Part shown: positions 1-7,539 of the stretch, in pieces
How the letters are laid out: each line of letters begins with the position of its first letter
How positions within the stretch are numbered: position 1 is the stretch's first letter
NCBI GenBank assembly: GCA_964414015.1
Contig: CAYPUE010000035.1
Location: forward strand, 1-7,613
Direction of reading: 5' to 3'
Source of the DNA: JAUSEW01 sp964414015
Lineage (GTDB): Bacteria; Patescibacteriota; Microgenomatia; Levybacterales; UBA12049
Length of the DNA: 7,613 nt
The notes under the pieces: model-generated
What the model was told of the DNA's origin: nothing
The model's input: only the letters and a program-made list of their open reading frames with translations
Database searches by the model: none
Made by a program: the position numbers and the translations under genes

Positions 1-394
1 CTCCGTATTTGCTTCTGGATGTTTTTCTTCCTTCAACTCCTAAAAGATCAAACTTACCTCGGACGATGTGATATTTTACTCCGGGCAAATCTTTAACTCT
101 TCCGCCCCTAACCAAAACTATTCCATGTTCTGCCAAGGAATGGCCAACGCCCTGAATATAGGCTGTTACTTCCATTTTATTGGAAAGCTTAACTCTGGCA
201 ACTTTTCTCAAAGCCGAGTTCGGTTTCTTCGGAGTCATGGTTTTTACCAAGGTCACCACTCCCCGTTTTTGCGGAGCCACTATGGCTCTATATTTCCGCT
301 CTCTGGCGTTAAAAAGCTTACGTAAGGCTATTGACCTACTTTTTTTGCTTTTTCTGGCTCTTCCATTTTTGACAAGTTGTGATAATGTTGGCAT
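1..394 (-). CDS. rpsL: 30S ribosomal protein S12, 3' end cut by window edge
   Basis: S12 sits at the decoding centre of the small ribosomal subunit and helps control tRNA selection accuracy. The first 131 residues are present, starting MPTLSQLVKNGRARKSKKS. They include the hallmark TPKKPNSALRK (from T54) and RGGRVKDLPGVKYHIVRG (from R97), and end in SRSKYG, so only the last few basic residues are missing at the left edge. Residues that cause streptomycin resistance when mutated in E. coli are wild type: K56 (E. coli K42), K101 (K87) and P104 (P90). D102 is the equivalent of the RimO methylthiolation target. Compared with E. coli there is a 13-residue insertion between the N-terminal tail and PQKRGV, a feature I recall in Chloroflexi and Patescibacteria. 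The usual GHNLQEHS loop reads GHSLAEHG. The ATG at 394 is 12 bases after the rpoC stop. It has no well-spaced Shine-Dalgarno, so reinitiation after rpoC or a short-leader transcript is likely. Identity is certain. Confidence 0.97.
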   Translation of the reverse strand, partial: MPTLSQLVKNGRARKSKKSRSIALRKLFNARERKYRAIVAPQKRGVVTLVKTMTPKKPNSALRKVARVKLSNKMEVTAYIQGVGHSLAEHGIVLVRGGRVKDLPGVKYHIVRGKFDLLGVEGRKTSRSKYG

Positions 395-405
395 ATATTT
401 AGGGT

Positions 406-435
406 ATTATACCTCATCGGGGTAGCTACCATCAA
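406..435 (-). promoter_or_regulatory. Possible sigma-70-type promoter for rpsL inside the rpoC 3' end
   Basis: On the minus strand TTGATG (435-430, four of six -35 bases) is followed by an 18-base spacer and a perfect TATAAT (411-406). The TATAAT is formed by the last rpoC codons and stop. Transcription would start near 399, only about five bases before the rpsL ATG, giving a nearly leaderless mRNA. The rpoC coding constraint makes a chance match possible. Confidence 0.3.
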
Positions 436-3400
436 CCGGAATAAGTCTTCCGATAATAACGTTTTCTTTAAGTCCGACAAGGCTATCTATTTTACCTTCC
501 AATGCGGCTTCCATTAATACTTTCGTTGTTTCCTGGAATGAAGCTGCGGAAAGCCAAGAATCAGAATATAAAGCGGATTTCGTAATACCCAAAACCGTTT
601 GTCTGGCTGTTGCAGGCTCTCCTCCTTCGGAAAGAATTTCTTTGTTTATTTCTTCAAATTTATTGGTTGTGACAAATGCCCCGGGAATAAGAGATGTATC
701 TCCAACTGTTTCAACAATAACCTTATCTGACATCCTACGCAGCACTACTTCAAAATGCTTGTCGTTAATAGTAATTCCTTGAGATTCGTATACTTTTTGA
801 GCTTCGGTTAAAACATACGCTTGAGCATCCTGCAAACCTTTAATCTTCAAAATTTCTTTGGGATCGATGTACCCTTCTGCCAAATGAGTGCCGATCGCCA
901 CTTCGTCCCCATCGCTAACTATAATTGTAGAATTTAAAGGTATGAAATATTCAACTTCCTGTATGGGTTTTACCTTTGTGCTCCTAATTTTTAGAATATA
1001 GCCATCTTCTGCTTTCTCAATTTTCACCTTGCCTGATATCTCTGCTATCGGAGATAGAGTTTTTGGAGTTCTCATTTCGAATAATTCTTCTACTCTTGGC
1101 AAACCTTGGGTAACATCAGACATCACAACTCCTCCGAAATGCCTGACTCTCATCGTAAGCTGAGTTCCCGGTTCCCCAATTGACTGTGCTGCAATTATAC
1201 CAACAGGCAAACCTGAAGCGACTTTTGTTCTGGTGCTGAAATCCCAACCGTAGCATGAAGAACAAATTCCATATTCCAATTTACAAGTAAGCGGAGATCT
1301 GACGGTCACTTCCTCAACATTATGGTCTACGATTAATTTTACTTTCTCCTCATTTAATTCGTCTCCGGCTTTGGCGATTATCTTTTTGGTTTTTTTGGAA
1401 GCTACATTTGCGCTAAGCGTACGGCCCAAAATCCTTTGCTCGAAAAAAGCAGTTCTCTCTTTATCGTTTTTATTGATGACTATTCCTTCTGTAGTTTGGC
1501 AATCTTTCTCTCTAATTATCACATCATGGGAAGCATCAACTAGACGGCGGGTTAAGTATCCTGCATTAGCTGTTTTTAGAGCTGAATCTGTTAGTCCTTT
1601 CCTTGAGCCTCGAGCGGATGCAACGTACTCGAAAATGGATAAGCCTTCTCTAAAATTGGATTTTATCGGCAGCTCAACGATTTTACCCAATGGATCAAGA
1701 ATAAGTCCTTTCATTGCGGAAAGCTGTTTTAATTGTTCCTTACCGGCTCTTGCTCCTTCGGAATCAATAATCATTTTTATAGAATTTGTTGCCTTAAGAT
1801 TATTCCAAGTAAGGTTGGCTATTTTATCTGTAGTCTTCAGCCAAATATCATTTGCTAAACGTTTCTTTTCTTCTACGGTAATCAGTCCCTTTTGGTAATC
1901 AACCTCTATTTCCGATACTCTTTTTTCTGCTTCAAAAATAAGTTTTTCTCTTTCGTTAATCATCTCATTATCAAAAACCGAAACCGATATGCCTGATATT
2001 GTAGATCCGTAAAATCCGAGCGTCTTAATTGCATCTATTAACCTTTCAACCTCATCGAAAGAGCATTTCGCAATCGCTTCGGTGATAATTCTTTTTATTC
2101 CGGATGCGTTAATGGGCTTATTTATAAATCCAATGGATGCAGGTATACTTTCATTGAATAAAATTCTTCCAACAGTTGTCTCTATGTTTTTATTATCCAT
2201 TCTCAAGATTATGAGTTCTCTGGATTTTATTTTACCTAAAGAATGTGCCAAAAGAGCATCTTCTTTGTCTTTAAATACTAATGGCTCTTTTTTGTCTATT
2301 GATTCATCTATAGTTGTTAAATAGTACGTTCCAACAGCCATCTCTTTATTGGGAAGAGTAATTGGACTTCCGTCTGCAGGCTTAAGAAGATTGTGTTTTG
2401 GCATCATCAGAGTTATTGCTTCTTCTTGTGCTTTAGTTGAAAGAGGAATATGCACAGCCATTTGGTCTCCGTCAAAATCCGCGTTATAACCTGCACAGAC
2501 ACAAGGATGCAAGGCAATAGCTGCACCTTCAATTAATATTGGGTAAAATGCCTGAATGCCAAGCTTATGCAGAGTTGGCGCACGATTCAAAAGAACCGGA
2601 TGATTTTTGGTAATTTCTTCTAAAATGTCGAATACTTCCGGCGGACGCTTTTCAATAAATCTCTTTGCAGATTTTATATTTGGGGCAAATCCTCTAACTA
2701 TAACCTCTTTAAGTACAAATGGCTTAAACATTTCTAACGCCATTTCCTTAGGAAGTCCGCATTGTGAAAGTTTAAGCTGGGGACCAACTACGATAACAGA
2801 ACGGCCTGAATAATCAACTCTTTTTCCTAGCAAATTTTGTCTAAATCTCCCCTGTTTTCCTCGTAACATGTCTGACAAAGATCTAAGAGGCGAGCTGACA
2901 ATAGTACTTCCCCTTTGAGAAACATCGATTAACGAATCTACCGCCTCTTGCAACATCCTTCTTTCGTTTCTCAAAATTATCTGCGGGGCTCCAAGAGAAA
3001 TTAGATGTTTTAATCTGTTATTACGATTAATAACTCTTCTATATAAATCGTTTAGATCTGAAGTCGCAAAACGGCCGCCGGAAAGCTGAACCATAGGACG
3101 AAGGTCCGGAGGAATAACCGGTAGAACAGTCATCATCATATAGGTTGGGTGAACTTGAGCTTTCCTCATGGCTTCGATAAGTCTCAATCTTTTAATAAGT
3201 TTTAAGTATTTCTGACCTTTGGCTTTCTCTATTTCCTTTCTAAGTTCTACTATAAGGGATGTAAAATCCATTTTATTAAGAAGATCCAGGAGTCCTTCCG
3301 CACCGGTTTTGATTGTGAAGAATAGTGGAATATCGTATTCTAGAATTCTAAAATATTCATCTTCTGAAAATACTGTTCCGACTTTAAAGCTCTTTAATAG

Positions 3401-4123
3401 TCTATGCAAAGCATCGTAAACCTCATCTTGTTTTCTATTTTCCGCCCCATATCTTTCCTCCACAGAAGCTATTTTTTGCCTTTTAAGAAGTTCTAATTCC
3501 TGTTCTATCAAAGCCTTTTGTTCATTTTTTCTTTTAGTATTAGAGCCCTCTTTTTTCTTGGCTTCTATTTCTTGATTTATTTGTTTAATCTCATTTTCTT
3601 TTAATTCTGTCTGCTCTTTCTTTTTCTTTTCTATTTTTTTAGCTAAGGCTTCCAGTGATTCTTTTTTCTTTGACTCATTGATGTCTACTATTACATAGGA
3701 AGCATAGTAGATTACGGATTCAAGACTTTTTTGAGATAAATCCAAAACCAAAGATAAAGGTGATGCTGCGCCTCTGAAGAACCAAACATGAGCAACAGGA
3801 GTTGCCAGAGTTATATGCCCCATTCTTTCTCTTCTAACGCGGGACAGCGTCACCTCAACTCCGCATTTGTCACAAACTATCCCTCTATATCTAATTCTTT
3901 TATATTTTCCGCAATAACATTCCCAATCTTTGGTTGGTCCGAAAATACGCTCATCAAATAAGCCGTCTTTTTCCGGTCTTAAGGTTCTATAGTTAATGGT
4001 TTCAGGTTTTATTACCTCTCCGTATGACCAGGCCAATATATCTTGCGGACTGGCTGCTAAGATCTTTAGCGCTTTAAAGTCCAAAATGGTTATATCTTTC
4101 ATTTTCAGGTCAATTGAGTTCAT
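407..4123 (-). CDS. rpoC: DNA-directed RNA polymerase subunit beta-prime
   Basis: This is the catalytic beta-prime subunit of RNA polymerase, 1238 residues and close in size to Gram-positive-type RpoC. The domains seen in order are: N-terminal zinc ribbon C69, C71, C84, C87; a Lys/Glu-rich coiled-coil insertion at about 150-222; clamp and rudder region with RFATSDLNDLYRRVINRNNR (351-370) and KQGRFRQNLLGKRVDYSGRS (423-442); the active-site loop NADFDGD (547-553), whose D549, D551 and D553 bind catalytic Mg; bridge helix at about 826-860 (SALKTANAGYLTRRLVD); second zinc site C875, C947, C954, C957; and trigger loop in 975-1000 with M991, R992 and H995. No large insertion interrupts the trigger loop, unlike E. 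coli. Oddities are Val-Arg where E. coli has Thr-Phe just before H995, an extra cysteine (C541) upstream of the Mg loop, and an end only about eight residues after GRLIP. The ATG at 4123 has a strong Shine-Dalgarno and overlaps the rpoB stop by four bases, indicating translational coupling. A second ATG at 4102 is less likely. Confidence 0.98.
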   Translation of the reverse strand: MNSIDLKMKDITILDFKALKILAASPQDILAWSYGEVIKPETINYRTLRPEKDGLFDERIFGPTKDWECYCGKYKRIRYRGIVCDKCGVEVTLSRVRRERMGHITLATPVAHVWFFRGAASPLSLVLDLSQKSLESVIYYASYVIVDINESKKKESLEALAKKIEKKKKEQTELKENEIKQINQEIEAKKKEGSNTKRKNEQKALIEQELELLKRQKIASVEERYGAENRKQDEVYDALHRLLKSFKVGTVFSEDEYFRILEYDIPLFFTIKTGAEGLLDLLNKMDFTSLIVELRKEIEKAKGQKYLKLIKRLRLIEAMRKAQVHPTYMMMTVLPVIPPDLRPMVQLSGGRFATSDLNDLYRRVINRNNRLKHLISLGAPQIILRNERRMLQEAVDSLIDVSQRGSTIVSSPLRSLSDMLRGKQGRFRQNLLGKRVDYSGRSVIVVGPQLKLSQCGLPKEMALEMFKPFVLKEVIVRGFAPNIKSAKRFIEKRPPEVFDILEEITKNHPVLLNRAPTLHKLGIQAFYPILIEGAAIALHPCVCAGYNADFDGDQMAVHIPLSTKAQEEAITLMMPKHNLLKPADGSPITLPNKEMAVGTYYLTTIDESIDKKEPLVFKDKEDALLAHSLGKIKSRELIILRMDNKNIETTVGRILFNESIPASIGFINKPINASGIKRIITEAIAKCSFDEVERLIDAIKTLGFYGSTISGISVSVFDNEMINEREKLIFEAEKRVSEIEVDYQKGLITVEEKKRLANDIWLKTTDKIANLTWNNLKATNSIKMIIDSEGARAGKEQLKQLSAMKGLILDPLGKIVELPIKSNFREGLSIFEYVASARGSRKGLTDSALKTANAGYLTRRLVDASHDVIIREKDCQTTEGIVINKNDKERTAFFEQRILGRTLSANVASKKTKKIIAKAGDELNEEKVKLIVDHNVEEVTVRSPLTCKLEYGICSSCYGWDFSTRTKVASGLPVGIIAAQSIGEPGTQLTMRVRHFGGVVMSDVTQGLPRVEELFEMRTPKTLSPIAEISGKVKIEKAEDGYILKIRSTKVKPIQEVEYFIPLNSTIIVSDGDEVAIGTHLAEGYIDPKEILKIKGLQDAQAYVLTEAQKVYESQGITINDKHFEVVLRRMSDKVIVETVGDTSLIPGAFVTTNKFEEINKEILSEGGEPATARQTVLGITKSALYSDSWLSAASFQETTKVLMEAALEGKIDSLVGLKENVIIGRLIPVDGSYPDEV
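411..415 (-). promoter_or_regulatory. Weak, distant Shine-Dalgarno-like GAGGT before rpsL
   Basis: The minus strand reads GAGGT across the final Glu-Val codons of rpoC, 16 bases before the rpsL ATG at 394. This is longer than the usual 5-10 base spacing. No better site lies in the AT-rich gap, so this element may act weakly or not at all. Reinitiation by ribosomes finishing rpoC is the simplest alternative. Confidence 0.25.
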
Positions 4124-7100
4124 AATGTTTTCTCCTCTTTGCTATCTTCCGATGTTTCTCCAATACTCACATTATTATTTTCCGCGACTGCCACATCTTT
4201 ACCGCCTAATATCTCTTGTAACTTTTTTGCTTCCTCTTCCACTTTTTCTTCTATTTTTTCTTCCTGCAATGTAATAGTTGGTTCGCTGGCAACTGTTGCA
4301 CCGATAGGAATAATTTTTAAAGCAAGCGATGCCAATTCTTTTATCAAAACCTTGAAGGATTCCGGAACTCTTGGCATTGGAATATCAACACCTTTAACTA
4401 TGGCTTCAAAGGCTTTGGCTCTGCCAACCACATCGTCTGATTTTATAGTCAGCATTTCCTGCAAAATATACTTTGCTCTATGAGCGTCAAGAGCCCAAAC
4501 CTCCATCTCTCCCAAACGCTGTCCTCCCATTTGAGCTTTTCCTCCCAATGGCTGCTGTGTAACCAAAGAATATGGACCTGTGCTTCTGGCATGAGTTTTG
4601 TCTTCTACCATATGTATAAGTTTCATCATGTATTCAATACCCACAACAACAGGATTTTCATACGGCTCTCCTGTTCTTCCGTCAAAAAGAGTAGTTTTAC
4701 CGTTAATAGGAAGGCCTGCGGATTTAAGGCTGGCTACTATTCTATCTTCTTTTACGCCCTCAAATGCAGGGATGCCTACTTTGATATTTAATTTTGAGGC
4801 TGCCCATCCAAGATGAGCTTCCAAAAGCTGTCCCAAATTCATACGCGCCAAAACGCTTATTGGAGAAATTACGATGTCAACAGGAGTACCATCCGCAAGG
4901 TAAGGCATATCTGCTTGAGGCAAAATTTTCGAGATAACTCCTTTATTACCATGCCTTCCTGCAAGTTTATCCCCTACTACAACATGTCGGAACTGCGCAA
5001 CCTCAACAATAATTTTTCTGATTGTTCCCGGTTCTAATTCGTCACCTTTTTTTCTATCCAGTATCTGAACGCTGATAACCGTTCCTCTTTCTCCATGAGG
5101 AACAATAAGGGAAGTATCTCTAACTTCTCTTGCCTGTTCTCCGAAAATAGCCCGAAGCAGTCTTTCTTCTGCTGTTAACTCTGTTTCTCCTTTTGGAGCA
5201 ATTTTACCAACTAAGATGTCTCCCGGACCAACTTCGCTGCCCAAAACTACAATTCCGTCTTCGTCTAAATTCGCCAGATCTTCTTCGGAAACGTTTGGAA
5301 TATCTCTGGTTGTTTCTTCAGGGCCTAATTTAGTTTCTACAACTGCTGTTTCATATTTTTCAATATGTATTGACGACAAGGTGTCTTCCTTAACCAGCCT
5401 ATCTGAAATGACAATTGCATCTTCGTAACCTAAACCATCCAAAGATGCATAGGCAATAAGTAAATTTTGTCCTAAAGCCAATTCTCCGTTATCTGAAGAT
5501 GGGCCATCCACCAAAAGCTCTCCTTTTTTTACCCTTTGACCTGAAACTACCATTGATTTCTGTGTATACGCAGTAGCTTGAGACGTTCTATTGAAAGAAT
5601 CGATAAAATAAGTTATCTCCTCTCCTTTATTTTTTCCTTTAAGAGTAACTTTATTGGCATCAGCAAAAATTATTTTTCCGTCGTATGGTGCTCTTATAAC
5701 TCTGCCCATAACTTCCGAAATCATACCTTCTATATCTGTTCCTACAATAGGACTTTCAGGCGCGACGAGAGGAACCGCCTGACATTGCATGTGAGTTCCC
5801 ATCAAAGCTCTGTTGGCTTCATCATGACTGACGAAAGGAATCAAAGATGCCGCAGTGCCTACAACTTGTCTTGGTACAACATCAACGAAATCCACTTTGG
5901 CCTTATCTTCAACCGCAAATGCTCCTTTATATCTTACAGGCACACGTTCTTGCAAAATTTTGTCTCCGTCCAAAACTCCTGCATGGGTAATGTAATAATC
6001 ACGTTCATCATCAGCAGCCAAATAGACTATTTCATCTGTCGCCTTCACCAGAGTTTCTTTGCCTTTTTTTGTTTTAACTACTTTCCTGTAAGGAGTTTCC
6101 AAAAATCCATATTTATTAACTTTTGCATACAAAGCTATATACGTAACCAAACCAATGTTTGGACCTTCAGGGCTTCTAATCGGACAAATTCTTCCATATT
6201 GCGAGCTATTAATGTCTCTGATGGAAAAGGCTGCTCTTTCCCTACTTATTCCGCCCGTTCCCATAACAGTCAAACGATTTAAATTATCTATTTCGGAAAG
6301 AGGATTGGTCTGATCTAGAATAGTTGAAAGCTGTGAGGTTCTAAAGAATTCATTAATGGACGCCATAATCGGTCTGGCATTAATAAGGTTTCCAACCGAA
6401 ACAGGAATATCAGGCTGGATAAGACTCATTCTTTCTTTAATGCTTCTTTCCAGTCTTAAAACTCCAACTCTAAAAGCAGTTGTAGCAACCAATTCCCCAA
6501 CCCTTCTCACGCGCCGATTGGCAAGACTGTCTATATCATCAACCCCATCATATCCTTGAGCAAGCGAAATGAGAAAATTTATCGTAGCGATAATATCATC
6601 AATTGTCAGAATTCTGCTATTGGAGGGCGCAAATCCGGGCATGTCTTTTAATTTTTTATTTATTTTGTATCTTCCAACTTCTCCGAAATCATACCTTCTG
6701 TTATTAAAAAACATGTCCATAAAATTTTCTTTTACCTTTTCAAAAACAATTGGTTCTCCTGGATGCATCTTCCTAAATATTTCTATAACCGCTTCTTTTG
6801 AATCCAAAGTCTCATCTTTTTGGAATGTGTTTTCTATAAATGAGGTTTTCCCTTTGTCTTCTATATCCTTAAATTTCTCTTTTATCTGATCTACCGAAGA
6901 AAATCCAATTGCCTTAAGGAAAGTGGTTGCTAAGAATTTTCTGCGTCTGTCTATTTTTACCGTAATTGTTTCGTGTCTGGTTGTTGCAAATTCAAGCCAT
7001 GAACCATGCACCGGTCTTATTTCGGCAATAAATAATTTTTTGCCTGTAACGTTATCTTGCACTGCTGTAAAGAATACTCCGGGAGAACGCACTAATTGGC

Positions 7101-7530
7101 TGACAACAGAACGCTCTACTCCATTTATCACAAATGTTCCTCTTTCTGTCATTTGAGGAATATCGCCTAAGAAAACTTCCTGATCAATTTCACCGTTTGT
7201 TTTTTTATTTAAAAGGCTTGCTTTTACGTAAAGGGGCGCGTCGTAGGTTACTCCTTTAGATATTGATGTTTCAGCAGAATTGCCCGGTTTGCCTATGCGA
7301 TAATTCTTCAAAGTTAAGTTCCAGTTCTTGCCGGTAAAATCATTAACAGGGGAGATCTCTTTTAAGATATCTCCAATTCCTTTTTCCAAAAACCATTTAT
7401 ATGAACTTTTTTGAACATCAAGAAGATCTAGTTTTGGTAAATTTGAATATTCTTTTCCCCAGTTTTGCCTAACAGACGAAAGGTGTTTTTTAAAATTATC
7501 TTTTGTTGGTTTTTTAGTAGATTTAGGCAT
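4120..7530 (-). CDS. rpoB: DNA-directed RNA polymerase subunit beta
   Basis: This is the beta subunit of RNA polymerase, which forms the pincer opposite beta-prime and completes the active site. From the ATG at 7530 it has 1136 residues. Landmarks in that numbering are: RGTFVINGVERSVVSQLVRSPG (from R130); the rifampicin region at about 399-423 with D406 and R419; SPEGPNIGLV (453-462), where most bacteria have ETPEGPNIGL; NRALMGTHMQCQAVP (573-587); GYEDAIVIS with E703-D704; the nucleotide-contacting GDKLAGRHGNKG (853-864, K855 and K863); and the C-terminal KSDDVVGRAK (1030-1039). The protein ends in an acidic, low-complexity tail of about 55 residues. No E. coli-type large insertions are seen. 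The reading frame extends upstream to a TTG at 7554 that has an AAAGG Shine-Dalgarno 9 bases away, adding MCIFFAFQ. I prefer the ATG because the conserved-looking MPKSTKK start follows it and the extension is encoded by a terminator-like hairpin, but this choice is open. The gene ends in TGA, inside the rpoC start. Confidence 0.97.
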   Translation of the reverse strand: MPKSTKKPTKDNFKKHLSSVRQNWGKEYSNLPKLDLLDVQKSSYKWFLEKGIGDILKEISPVNDFTGKNWNLTLKNYRIGKPGNSAETSISKGVTYDAPLYVKASLLNKKTNGEIDQEVFLGDIPQMTERGTFVINGVERSVVSQLVRSPGVFFTAVQDNVTGKKLFIAEIRPVHGSWLEFATTRHETITVKIDRRRKFLATTFLKAIGFSSVDQIKEKFKDIEDKGKTSFIENTFQKDETLDSKEAVIEIFRKMHPGEPIVFEKVKENFMDMFFNNRRYDFGEVGRYKINKKLKDMPGFAPSNSRILTIDDIIATINFLISLAQGYDGVDDIDSLANRRVRRVGELVATTAFRVGVLRLERSIKERMSLIQPDIPVSVGNLINARPIMASINEFFRTSQLSTILDQTNPLSEIDNLNRLTVMGTGGISRERAAFSIRDINSSQYGRICPIRSPEGPNIGLVTYIALYAKVNKYGFLETPYRKVVKTKKGKETLVKATDEIVYLAADDERDYYITHAGVLDGDKILQERVPVRYKGAFAVEDKAKVDFVDVVPRQVVGTAASLIPFVSHDEANRALMGTHMQCQAVPLVAPESPIVGTDIEGMISEVMGRVIRAPYDGKIIFADANKVTLKGKNKGEEITYFIDSFNRTSQATAYTQKSMVVSGQRVKKGELLVDGPSSDNGELALGQNLLIAYASLDGLGYEDAIVISDRLVKEDTLSSIHIEKYETAVVETKLGPEETTRDIPNVSEEDLANLDEDGIVVLGSEVGPGDILVGKIAPKGETELTAEERLLRAIFGEQAREVRDTSLIVPHGERGTVISVQILDRKKGDELEPGTIRKIIVEVAQFRHVVVGDKLAGRHGNKGVISKILPQADMPYLADGTPVDIVISPISVLARMNLGQLLEAHLGWAASKLNIKVGIPAFEGVKEDRIVASLKSAGLPINGKTTLFDGRTGEPYENPVVVGIEYMMKLIHMVEDKTHARSTGPYSLVTQQPLGGKAQMGGQRLGEMEVWALDAHRAKYILQEMLTIKSDDVVGRAKAFEAIVKGVDIPMPRVPESFKVLIKELASLALKIIPIGATVASEPTITLQEEKIEEKVEEEAKKLQEILGGKDVAVAENNNVSIGETSEDSKEEKTL
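4132..4137 (-). promoter_or_regulatory. rpoC ribosome binding site
   Basis: The minus strand reads GAGGAG, a strong Shine-Dalgarno match, with an 8-base spacer to the rpoC ATG at 4123. It lies inside the last codons of rpoB (Glu-Glu). It is the best-spaced ribosome binding site in the window and supports the 4123 start over the in-frame ATG at 4102. Confidence 0.85.
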
Positions 7531-7539
7531 TTGAAAAGC

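Noticed and set aside
395..406. Terminator between rpoC and rpsL
   Set aside because: The gap is 12 AT-rich bases with no inverted repeat, so the genes appear co-transcribed.
68..425. Two short plus-strand open frames at the left edge
   Set aside because: Both lie opposite rpsL, whose identity is certain, and neither resembles a protein family.
421..430. Perfect 10-base palindrome GGTAGCTACC near the end of rpoC
   Set aside because: It is fully explained as codons for Gly-Ser-Tyr, is short, has no T-tract and no second copy was seen. It could be an operator in the putative rpsL promoter spacer, but nothing supports this.
1371..1898. 175-residue open frame on the plus strand opposite rpoC
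   Set aside because: It overlaps the bridge-helix and neighbouring core of rpoC in antisense. The hydrophobic look comes from complementing Lys/Glu-rich codons, and there is no convincing ribosome binding site or family match.
3458..3676. Pyrimidine-rich plus-strand tract as a repeat array or regulatory element
   Set aside because: There is no regular repeat unit. The composition follows from Lys/Glu codons of the RpoC coiled coil in an intact frame.
4120..4123. Four-base rpoB/rpoC overlap as a frameshift or recoding site
   Set aside because: ATGA stop-start overlaps are ordinary translational coupling, and both proteins have normal, complete ends here.
5578..6282. 234-residue open frame on the plus strand opposite rpoB
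   Set aside because: It is exactly antisense to conserved rpoB codons, has low-complexity Ser/Phe/Asn-rich content and no recognisable family. It is a shadow of rpoB.
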